The position numbers were made by a program, and so were the translations under genes. From the IMG/VR virus record IMGVR_UViG_3300037585_003527, positions 1 to 24,177 of that record: DNA of 24,177 nt. One strand, given 5' to 3'. The stretch's first letter is position 1. Each line of letters begins with the position of its first letter. Positions 9,417-15,213 of this stretch are shown here, in pieces. This DNA is from a virus. Below the pieces are notes generated by a model, which was given only the letters and a program-made list of their open reading frames with translations, was not told the DNA's origin and searched no databases.

Positions 9417-11123
9417 ATGGCAATTAAAATAACCGGTGATGAAATAAGATTTACAAGTGCTAGTGGTGAGATAACTACATATAAGCAAGAAGATGCAAAA
9501 GAAGTTTTTGTAAAAAGGAAATCTGATGATGGATTACCTATGAAGCGTCTGCGATCTTTTGAAAGTGCATCGACATTTATCGATCTTAATGCATCAGGTA
9601 TAACTCCTTCAGGTCACTCAGCCCCTAGACCTGGAATGATTAAAGGGGATACTATTGATATTTTTGTAAAAGATACTTATGAAGCACTTCATATAGATTC
9701 ACACCTAATATCTATAGGACCTAAATCAAACACTCGTTTAGAATTAACAGGTTCTTTATTTAGTAATGGAATATCAGGTTCATTTGATTATAGTAATGTT
9801 AGTTGGATGCAACTTGAAAATATGGCAATGGATATAACTCAAGGAGGATTTTTTGGATTAGCAGTTTCAGGTTCTACATTAGCATCTAACTTATATAATA
9901 TGGCTAATAATCTATCCGGATTCTTTTTAACTGGTAGCAATGTAATTATATCAGGTTCAACAGAATTATCAGGTTCTACAATAATTACAGGTGGTGATAC
10001 ACAAATAACTGGAAGTCTTATCCAATCAGGTTCAACTACATTAACAGGTGGTGATGTAATTATATCCGGTTCTACAGAATTATCAGGTTCAACAATAATT
10101 ACTGGAGGTGATACTGAAATTACAGGATCAACAATTATATCAGGTTCAACAATAATTACTGGAGGTGATACGCAGATAACTGGGTCAACAATTATATCAG
10201 GTTCAACAACTATTACAGGAGGCGATACACAGATAACAGGTTCAACTGTAATCTCTGGTTCAACAATTATTACTGGTGGTGATACTGAAATAACTGGTTC
10301 AACAATTATATCTGGTTCAACAATTATTACGGGTGGTGATACACAAATAACAGGATCAACAATATTATCCGGTTCTACAGTAATCACCGGAGGAGATACT
10401 GAAATAACAGGGTCGACAACTATATCAGGTTCTACAGTAATCACCGGAGGAGATACTGAAATAACAGGGTCGACAACTATATCAGGTTCAACTACAGTTA
10501 TTATATCAGAATTCACTCAATCAGGTACTTCAATATTTGATGGTGGAACAACAACATTTACAGGTATATCAGGTTCATTATCAGCTTCGTTATCTGGATC
10601 AGATATAGCTGTAGAAGTATCAGGTACTATATCAGTGGATGGAGACGTAGCAGTAAATTATACTAATAATGCTCCAATATCATCATCATTAACATTAACA
10701 AATGGAGCCCATGGGTTAGGTAGAACACTAAATGTTAGAAGTGGTTCTAGTCCTTATATACCTTCTGGTCCATATAGCGGATTACCTGTAACTACAGGTG
10801 TATATAACGCAAATCCTGCAGGAGAATTAGAATTAACATTACCTGCCGCTACAATTGGGTTATCATTCCATGTTAGAAATTGCGGAGTTAATACATTCCC
10901 ATATGTCCAGTCTGGTTATCAAGGACCGCCATCAATAAAAATTTCTCCATCAGGAAGTAATAAATTTATATATGGAGCAGGTGGTAGTACCGGCGTAGCT
11001 GGAAAAGCAATAATAAATCATTCATCTTCATTTCAAATGGGAGATTTTGCAGTTGTAAGCTGTGTTTCACAATCTCATTGGATGATTCAACAAATGGGTG
11101 GAACATGGACAGATGAAGCATAA
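9417..11123 (+). CDS. Repeat-containing beta-helix-like virion protein (fibre or decoration)
   Basis: A 568-aa protein in three parts. Residues 1 to about 170 are a mixed N-terminal region starting AIKITGDEIRFTSASGE. Residues about 174-362 are nine tandem 19-residue units of the type ITGSTIISGSTIITGGDTQ, each with a GGD turn spaced exactly 19 residues apart from Gly192 to Gly344. The remaining ~200 residues form a C-terminal region with LELTLPAATIGLSFHVRNCG and an ending HWMIQQMGGTWTDEA. The regular Ile/Val, Ser/Thr and Gly pattern suggests one beta-helix coil per unit, as in phage fibres. The last part resembles C-terminal domains I have seen on phage virion proteins. AAGG at 9406-9409 supports the start. 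It sits between gp15 and gp18, where T4 has the terminase genes, so it is probably a late structural or fibre protein. Exact role is unknown. Confidence 0.65.
   Translation: MAIKITGDEIRFTSASGEITTYKQEDAKEVFVKRKSDDGLPMKRLRSFESASTFIDLNASGITPSGHSAPRPGMIKGDTIDIFVKDTYEALHIDSHLISIGPKSNTRLELTGSLFSNGISGSFDYSNVSWMQLENMAMDITQGGFFGLAVSGSTLASNLYNMANNLSGFFLTGSNVIISGSTELSGSTIITGGDTQITGSLIQSGSTTLTGGDVIISGSTELSGSTIITGGDTEITGSTIISGSTIITGGDTQITGSTIISGSTTITGGDTQITGSTVISGSTIITGGDTEITGSTIISGSTIITGGDTQITGSTILSGSTVITGGDTEITGSTTISGSTVITGGDTEITGSTTISGSTTVIISEFTQSGTSIFDGGTTTFTGISGSLSASLSGSDIAVEVSGTISVDGDVAVNYTNNAPISSSLTLTNGAHGLGRTLNVRSGSSPYIPSGPYSGLPVTTGVYNANPAGELELTLPAATIGLSFHVRNCGVNTFPYVQSGYQGPPSIKISPSGSNKFIYGAGGSTGVAGKAIINHSSSFQMGDFAVVSCVSQSHWMIQQMGGTWTDEA
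9936..10489 (+). repeat. Tandem 57-nt coding repeats, nine units
   Basis: In-frame tandem array inside the fibre-like gene. The GGD (GGT/GGA first codon) landmark occurs at 9990, 10047, 10104, 10161, 10218, 10275, 10332, 10389 and 10446, strictly every 57 nt. Most units differ at synonymous or conservative positions, so the array is old. However, 10371-10432 and 10428-10489 are identical over 62 nt, which indicates one very recent duplication of a unit. It is not a CRISPR array: there are no unique spacers and the reading frame is maintained. Confidence 0.95.
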
Positions 11124-11160
11124 AAAGTAACTAAATAGCATCGTTTGCACTTTTGTTCGT

Positions 11161-11169
11161 ATATTTATA
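11161..11169 (+). promoter_or_regulatory. Candidate late promoter element upstream of sheath gene
   Basis: ATATTTATA at 11161-11169, followed by TAAGAATAA, lies in the 88-nt gap before the tail sheath gene. It shares the ATATTTAT core with the other longer gaps. The 42-nt distance to the ATG leaves room for a leader containing the AGGAG site at 11200-11204. Confidence 0.4.
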
Positions 11170-11211
11170 TAAGAATAATTTTACTCATATTGCAATATTA
11201 GGAGAGTTTAA

Positions 11212-13329
11212 ATGGCTGAAAAAATTATAAGTCCTGGCGTCTTTACGCGTGAAAATGACTTATCATTCTTACCACAAGGTGTTGGTGAGATTGGTGCAGC
11301 AATTGTAGGTCCAACAGTAAAAGGACCAGTAGGTATACCAACACAAGTTACATCATACGCACAATATGTTGATATATTTGGAAACACATTCAAAAGTGGA
11401 AGTGATTACTTCCAATACTTAACTTCACATACAGCAGAACATTATCTTAAAGACGGTGGCCCATTAACTGTAGTTAGAATAGCAGGAGATGAGTATAGTC
11501 ATGCATCCAGTTCAGTATCAACAGGTGAGATAGCTAGTGATGGTACCATAATGACTGGATCTTTAGTGTATGATAATAGTGCATTTCAAGATGAAGGTGA
11601 TGAAGTACAAATTACTGTAGGTGGTGTAGAATATAGAATTATTGGAGCTGCAGCGGAAGATGATAATTTCCCAGCAGATGATTCACCTATATTCTTTGCT
11701 TCGACAGGTTCAACCCCTACATTAGCAATATCTTCTTTAGCAGCGAAAATTAATGCAATAGATATTGGTGTATCTGCGTTAGCCGTCGGTGCAACAAATT
11801 TAGAATTAACTGCATCTGCAGCTGGTAATCAAGTAATAACTGTTCAGACAGGTTCTGGTGGTACAATAGAAACAAATGCATTGACATTAGGTGGTGGTAT
11901 TAATGCCTCAGCATCGGTAGCATTCAATATAAGAACAATATCAGATGGTGATAATCTGAATAATTATCAAGAATCGGAAGGTATTAACCATGTATTAGAA
12001 AGTGGATCGAAAGATAATATTAGATGGGAAGTTACTAATGTAGATACTAAAGTAGGTACATTTAACTTAGTTGTTAGACGTGGGAATGACAGTAGTGTCG
12101 CTAAAATACCTCTTGAAACATGGAGCAACTTATCATTAGATCCAAACGCAAGTAATTATATCAGTAAAGTTATAGGTGATATGGTATACACTGTACGTGG
12201 ATCAGATGATGATCCTTACTTACAATTATCAGGATCATATTCTAATAAATCAAGATATATACGAGTTGAAGTATTAAAGCAAACTGTTGATTATCTAGAT
12301 GAAAATGGTGATGTTAGAATAGCAGCAGCATCACAATCACTACCTGTAAGTGGTACATCAGGATCATTTAATGGTGGAGCTGATGGTAATAAACTTGCTG
12401 CAGCGAAATTCTACGAAAATATTTCTGCAGCTAACTGTCAAGGATATGACTTAAATGATATTGGAAATAGTAACGGTGGTACATCATATGCTAAGGCATT
12501 AAATTTACTTGCAAATCAAGATGAATATGATATTAACATGCTATTAGTACCAGGTGCTAATCAAGCAATGCACGGTCCAGTTATAGATAAAGCAATTAAG
12601 GTTGCAGAATCTAGAGGAGACTGTTTTGTAGTTGCTGATCCTGTTGGATATGGCGCTGGGTCTATGGTATCAGTAACAGAGGAAGCAGCTAAATATAACT
12701 CAAGTTACGCAGCAATGTATTGGCCATGGGTTCAGGTACCTGATAATCAATTAAATAAATTAGCATGGGTTCCAGCAGGAGTTGTATTACCAGGAGTACT
12801 TGCATTTAATGATAGAATCGCTCATGAATGGTATGCACCTGCAGGATTAAATAGAGGTGGAGTTGATGTAGCAGTTAGAGCTGAGCGTAAATTAACTCAT
12901 ACAAATAGAGACGCATTATATGCAGGTCGTGTTAATCCACTAGCAACATTCCCAGGACAAGGAGTTGTTGTATGGGGTCAAAAGACTTTACAGAAAAAAG
13001 CTTCAGCATTAGATCGAGTTAATGTACGAAGATTATTAATTAACCTTAAAAAATTCATTGCATCTACTAGTAAGTATCTTGTATTCGAAAACAATACAAA
13101 TGAAACTAGAAATAGATTCTTATCAACTGTTGTTCCATATATGGAGAGAGTACAACAAAACAACGGATTATATGCATTTAAAGTTGTAATGGATGATTCA
13201 AACAATACACCTGACATCATCGATAGAAATATCATGAAGGGAGATATATTTATTCAACCAGCGAAAGCTGCTGAATTTATTGTAGTCGACTTTAATGTTA
13301 TGCCAACTGGTGCAACTTTTGGTGAATAA
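11212..13329 (+). CDS. 18: Contractile tail sheath protein, gp18
   Basis: A 705-aa sheath subunit (T4 gp18 is 659 aa). The N-terminus ISPGVFTRENDLSFLP and the following GAAIVGPTVKGPVGIPTQV stretch are typical of myovirus sheath proteins, as is the DYFQYLTSHTAEHYLKDGG segment leading into VVRIAG. Residues about 100-245 are Ala/Gly/Thr-rich and match the place of the protruding domain of T4 gp18. The C-terminal half contains the conserved core: AMYWPWVQVPD, the PAGVVLPGVLAFNDR region, GVVVWGQKTL, NVRRLLINLKKFI and a final DGDI-like KGDIFIQPAKAAEFIVVDFN strand arrangement ending GATFGE. The strong site AGGAG at 11200-11204 supports the start. The protein polymerises around the tube and contracts to drive it through the envelope. 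The tube gene follows after 29 nt. Confidence 0.95.
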   Translation: MAEKIISPGVFTRENDLSFLPQGVGEIGAAIVGPTVKGPVGIPTQVTSYAQYVDIFGNTFKSGSDYFQYLTSHTAEHYLKDGGPLTVVRIAGDEYSHASSSVSTGEIASDGTIMTGSLVYDNSAFQDEGDEVQITVGGVEYRIIGAAAEDDNFPADDSPIFFASTGSTPTLAISSLAAKINAIDIGVSALAVGATNLELTASAAGNQVITVQTGSGGTIETNALTLGGGINASASVAFNIRTISDGDNLNNYQESEGINHVLESGSKDNIRWEVTNVDTKVGTFNLVVRRGNDSSVAKIPLETWSNLSLDPNASNYISKVIGDMVYTVRGSDDDPYLQLSGSYSNKSRYIRVEVLKQTVDYLDENGDVRIAAASQSLPVSGTSGSFNGGADGNKLAAAKFYENISAANCQGYDLNDIGNSNGGTSYAKALNLLANQDEYDINMLLVPGANQAMHGPVIDKAIKVAESRGDCFVVADPVGYGAGSMVSVTEEAAKYNSSYAAMYWPWVQVPDNQLNKLAWVPAGVVLPGVLAFNDRIAHEWYAPAGLNRGGVDVAVRAERKLTHTNRDALYAGRVNPLATFPGQGVVVWGQKTLQKKASALDRVNVRRLLINLKKFIASTSKYLVFENNTNETRNRFLSTVVPYMERVQQNNGLYAFKVVMDDSNNTPDIIDRNIMKGDIFIQPAKAAEFIVVDFNVMPTGATFGE

Positions 13330-13331
13330 GA

Positions 13332-13339
13332 TATTTATT
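13332..13339 (+). promoter_or_regulatory. Candidate late promoter element upstream of tube gene
   Basis: ATATTTAT (13331-13338) followed by TATAAAG lies in the 29-nt sheath-tube gap. It is a variant (TATTTATT) of the motif seen in the other gaps and is immediately followed by the AGGAG site at 13347-13351. Confidence 0.3.
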
Positions 13340-13358
13340 ATAAAGTAGGAGATATATA

Positions 13359-13847
13359 ATGGCAGAGACTATTAGCGCACAACAATTAATGTTCAACTCA
13401 TTTACACCGAAAGTATCAAATCGGTTTGTGATGTCAGTTGGAGATATACCATCATTCATCTGTAAAAAGGTGTCACGTCCTGGAATAACATTCGGTGAGG
13501 TTGTAATTGATCATATTAATACAAAGCGTAAATTGCAAGGTAAAGCAGATTGGAATGATATAACTGTAACGTTATGGGATCCAATTGTACCATCAGGTGC
13601 ACAGCATGTAATGGAGTGGGTTCGTAAAGGATATGAATCAGCGACAGGAGCAGCTGGATATGCAGATTTCTATAAAGAAGATGTTACTATTGAAGTTCTA
13701 GGACCTCAAGGTGATATTAGAGAAAGATGGGTTATTAAAGGAGCATTTCCATTAACAACAGAGATGGGTGAATTAGATTGGTCTAATGATCAACCAGTAG
13801 AAATAACACTTACTTTAAAATATGATTATGCAGTATTAGAATTCTAA
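13359..13847 (+). CDS. 19: Tail tube protein, gp19
   Basis: A 162-aa protein, almost exactly the length of T4 gp19 (163 aa). It has the recognisable gp19 order: NRFVMSVGDIPSFICKKVSRPGI near residues 20-45, then DHINTKRKLQGKADWNDITVTLWDP, the VMEWVRKGYESATG helix, YKEDVTIEVLGPQG, and a C-terminal WSNDQPVEITLTLKYDYAVL strand. The protein stacks as hexameric rings to form the inner tube around the tape measure and is the channel for DNA. AGGAG at 13347-13351 supports the start. It lies 29 nt after the sheath gene, the normal sheath-tube pair, and is followed by a strong intrinsic terminator. The very high expected expression of the sheath-tube pair fits that terminator. No anomaly is seen. Confidence 0.95.
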   Translation: MAETISAQQLMFNSFTPKVSNRFVMSVGDIPSFICKKVSRPGITFGEVVIDHINTKRKLQGKADWNDITVTLWDPIVPSGAQHVMEWVRKGYESATGAAGYADFYKEDVTIEVLGPQGDIRERWVIKGAFPLTTEMGELDWSNDQPVEITLTLKYDYAVLEF

Positions 13848-13863
13848 TACATGTAAATATATA

Positions 13864-13893
13864 AAAAGAGTCCTGAGAAATCAGGACTTTTTT
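13864..13893 (+). terminator. Rho-independent terminator after the tail tube gene
   Basis: AGTCCTGA (13869-13876), a GAAA tetraloop (13877-13880) and TCAGGACT (13881-13888) form a perfect 8-bp stem, followed by a T run to 13893. Upstream A residues (13864-13867) can pair with the T run, so it may act in both directions. It starts 17 nt after the tube stop codon and separates the sheath-tube unit from the hub-chaperone unit. Confidence 0.9.
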
Positions 13894-13903
13894 AGTTTGT
13901 ATA

Positions 13904-13911
13904 TATTTATA
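13904..13911 (+). promoter_or_regulatory. Candidate late promoter element upstream of gp26-like gene
   Basis: TATTTATA at 13904-13911, followed by TATACATTAA, lies just after the terminator and 31 nt before the next ATG. A terminator immediately followed by this motif is what a transcription-unit boundary would look like. Confidence 0.45.
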
Positions 13912-13942
13912 TATACATTAATTAGAGTAAAGGAGTTATACA

Positions 13943-14794
13943 ATGTCAGGACAAGTTATAGATACAGATTATCCAGGTGATGTTTCTAATAAAGATATAA
14001 AAGAACAAGCAATTGCACGGGCAGCTGCTACAAATAATTTTGATTTCCCTACTGAAATAGTAGATTTACCGAGTAGAGGGTTAATATATTCAAAAGACCA
14101 TCCACTATCAACAGGTAAAGTTGAGATGAAATATATGACAGCACGTGAAGAAGATATTCTAACTAACCCAACACTTATTAAGCAGGGTAAAGCATTAGAT
14201 AAATTATTTCAAGCTCTTATTGTCGGTAATGGTGAAGGTAAAGCTGTTAACTATAATGATTTATTGCTCGGTGATAAAAATGCTATTATGATTGCTGCAC
14301 GCGTATTAGGATATGGACCAGAATATGATATTACTGTCAATATTCCAGGAACTACTGAATCATTTACATATACTGTTGATTTAACAGATATTGGTAATGA
14401 ACCTATTAATGCAGATAATTATAATAATTGTAACGAGTTTGAATTTGTATTACCTGTCGGTGGTCAAACCGTAAAATTTAGATTACTTACAGGGTTAGAA
14501 GAGGCATCCATCGCTACACAATTAGAAAAACAATCATTACGTGGTCACTCTAGAGGCGTTACTACTCGATTAAAGCATCAGATTTTTGCTATAGATGATA
14601 TAACTGATAAACAAGAAATTAGTAACTTTATAGATAATCAGTTGATAGCTAGAGATTCTCTAAAATTACGTACTTATATTGTTGAAATAGCTCCAGATAT
14701 AGATTTAACAGTTCGTGTAAAAAATGATGAGTTTAATTATGATAGTGAGATGACACTACCTATTGGATTAGACTTTTTTTGGCCTAGGGTTTAA
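13943..14794 (+). CDS. 26: Baseplate hub / tail assembly chaperone, gp26-like
   Basis: A 283-aa protein of the T4 gp26 family as found in marine T4-like phages. Diagnostic stretches are FPTEIVDLPSRGLIYSKDHP (residues about 34-53), then GKVEMKYMTAREEDILTNP, IKQGKALDKLFQALIVG, LLLGDKNAIMIAARVLGYGPEY and a late FRLLTGLEEASI. In T4, gp26 is needed for baseplate hub assembly. By position before the tape measure gene, this family also corresponds to the tail assembly chaperones of other tailed phages. AAAGGAG at 13929-13935 gives a strong start. The zero-frame product ends DFFWPRV. A run of seven T at 14774-14780 lies in the last codons and the +1 frame is open from there into a gp51-like sequence, so a frameshifted 349- or 350-aa product is likely as well. 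Confidence 0.85.
   Translation: MSGQVIDTDYPGDVSNKDIKEQAIARAAATNNFDFPTEIVDLPSRGLIYSKDHPLSTGKVEMKYMTAREEDILTNPTLIKQGKALDKLFQALIVGNGEGKAVNYNDLLLGDKNAIMIAARVLGYGPEYDITVNIPGTTESFTYTVDLTDIGNEPINADNYNNCNEFEFVLPVGGQTVKFRLLTGLEEASIATQLEKQSLRGHSRGVTTRLKHQIFAIDDITDKQEISNFIDNQLIARDSLKLRTYIVEIAPDIDLTVRVKNDEFNYDSEMTLPIGLDFFWPRV
14771..14794 (+). other. Probable programmed ribosomal frameshift site (+1 or -2)
   Basis: The last zero-frame codons are GAC TTT TTT TGG CCT AGG GTT TAA. The +1 frame has a TAG at 14769-14771 and is then open to 14993, so any shift must occur between 14772 and 14794. The Phe tRNA on TTT 14777-14779 could re-pair perfectly with TTT 14778-14780, giving GGC as the next codon (+1); a -2 slip on the same T run reaches the same frame with one more Phe. 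The -1 frame stops at once (TTG GCC TAG). Confidence 0.6.
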
Positions 14795-14993
14795 CTATAA
14801 GCCCATAATACATCAAGAGATATTCTATCTTGTACATCATGGTGGAGGCGGATATACCGTGTCTGATGTATACGCTATGCCAGTTTGGCTACGTAGATTC
14901 CACATAAAATGCTTAAACGATGTATTCAAAGAACGTACTGAGCAAACAGAGAAGCGCACGAAAGAACTACAAAGAAACGCTCGTAAAAGGTAA
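14781..14993 (+). CDS. 51: gp51-like chaperone extension, in the +1 frame relative to gp26
   Basis: Seventy codons in the +1 frame after the T run, ending at TAA 14991-14993. The product reads GLGFNYKPI, then HQEIFYLVHHGGGGYT, SDVYAMPVWLRRFHI and a charged, helical C-terminus ending RNARKR. The Gly-rich turn followed by Asp-Val-Tyr-x-Met-Pro-x-Trp-Leu-Arg-Arg-Phe is a pattern I recall from the small protein that follows gp26 in marine T4-like phages and is compared with gp51, the baseplate hub assembly factor. In many tailed phages two overlapping chaperone frames before the tape measure are joined by a frameshift, and this layout matches. An alternative is independent initiation at GTG 14859 behind GGAGG (14844-14848), giving a 44-aa protein; that would leave the conserved-looking upstream part (HQEIFYLVHHGGGGYT) untranslated, so I prefer the frameshift. 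Confidence 0.6.
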   Translation, partial: GLGFNYKPIIHQEIFYLVHHGGGGYTVSDVYAMPVWLRRFHIKCLNDVFKERTEQTEKRTKELQRNARKR

Positions 14994-15000
14994 ATCCCTG

Positions 15001-15019
15001 ATATTTATAATATATAACT
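15001..15019 (+). promoter_or_regulatory. Candidate late promoter element (second perfect copy)
   Basis: Identical over 19 nt to 6657-6675 and located 16 nt before the ATG of the 57-aa gene. Perfect conservation of an intergenic 19-mer 8 kb apart in compact phage DNA suggests a functional signal for the tape measure-baseplate block. Confidence 0.5.
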
Positions 15020-15034
15020 GAGAACAGGAGTATT

Positions 15035-15208
15035 ATGAATATAAATAAAATCGTCGCAGGTATGTTAGGATTATTTCTAGCAAAGAAGGGTATAAAGTCT
15101 TTAGCGAAAAAGAAGGCTTTAAGAGATCCTGATATCCTCGCACAAATACGAAAAATTCAAGCAGATGTAGATGCACTTAATTCTAAACTAGATAATATGA
15201 GAGATTAA
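15035..15208 (+). CDS. Small hypothetical protein (57 aa) upstream of the tape measure gene
   Basis: A 57-codon frame with the strong site AGGAG at 15026-15030 and its own candidate promoter element. The product has a hydrophobic N-terminal segment (KIVAGMLGLFLAKKGI), then a basic KSLAKKKALRD, then an acidic heptad-like helix DILAQIRKIQADVDALNSKL that could form a coiled coil. The combination suggests a small membrane-touching or helix-bundle protein. It could be a partner of the tape measure protein, whose ATG follows five bases after this stop codon. I do not recognise a family. The good ribosome binding site and clean spacing make it a real gene rather than a chance frame. Confidence 0.7.
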   Translation: MNINKIVAGMLGLFLAKKGIKSLAKKKALRDPDILAQIRKIQADVDALNSKLDNMRD

Positions 15209-15213
15209 TACCT

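Noticed and set aside
9936-10489. CRISPR-like regular spacing
   Set aside because: The 57-nt units are contiguous coding repeats with no unique spacers and keep the reading frame; they are protein repeats.
9839-10516. 225-codon open frame on the minus strand within the repeat gene
   Set aside because: It is the mirror of the 57-nt repeats (Val/Pro/Ile-rich, same periodicity), has no ribosome binding site, and opposes a strongly supported plus-strand gene.
11131-11137. CTAAATA, resembling the late promoter proposed for cyanophages
   Set aside because: It is a single intergenic occurrence, and the same heptamer also occurs within coding sequence; ATATTTAT is the recurrent gap motif here.
11124-11160. 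Possible terminator hairpin after the repeat gene (AAAAGT ... ACTTTT)
   Set aside because: The stem is only about 6 A/T-rich pairs around a loop of some 20 bases without a proper T tract, so it is not convincing.
11500-11950. Ala/Gly/Thr-rich region of the sheath protein as a novel insertion
   Set aside because: T4 gp18 also has a protruding domain at this position, so a variable domain here is ordinary for sheath proteins.
14839-14907. 22-codon ATG frame (third frame) within the gp51-like region
   Set aside because: There is no ribosome binding site, it is very short and it overlaps a much better frame.
14859-14993. Independent GTG-started 44-aa gp51-like gene
   Set aside because: Possible, with GGAGG at 14844-14848, but the GGAGG run also encodes the Gly-rich motif and the conserved-looking residues upstream would be lost. 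Kept as an alternative under the frameshift entry rather than as a separate gene.
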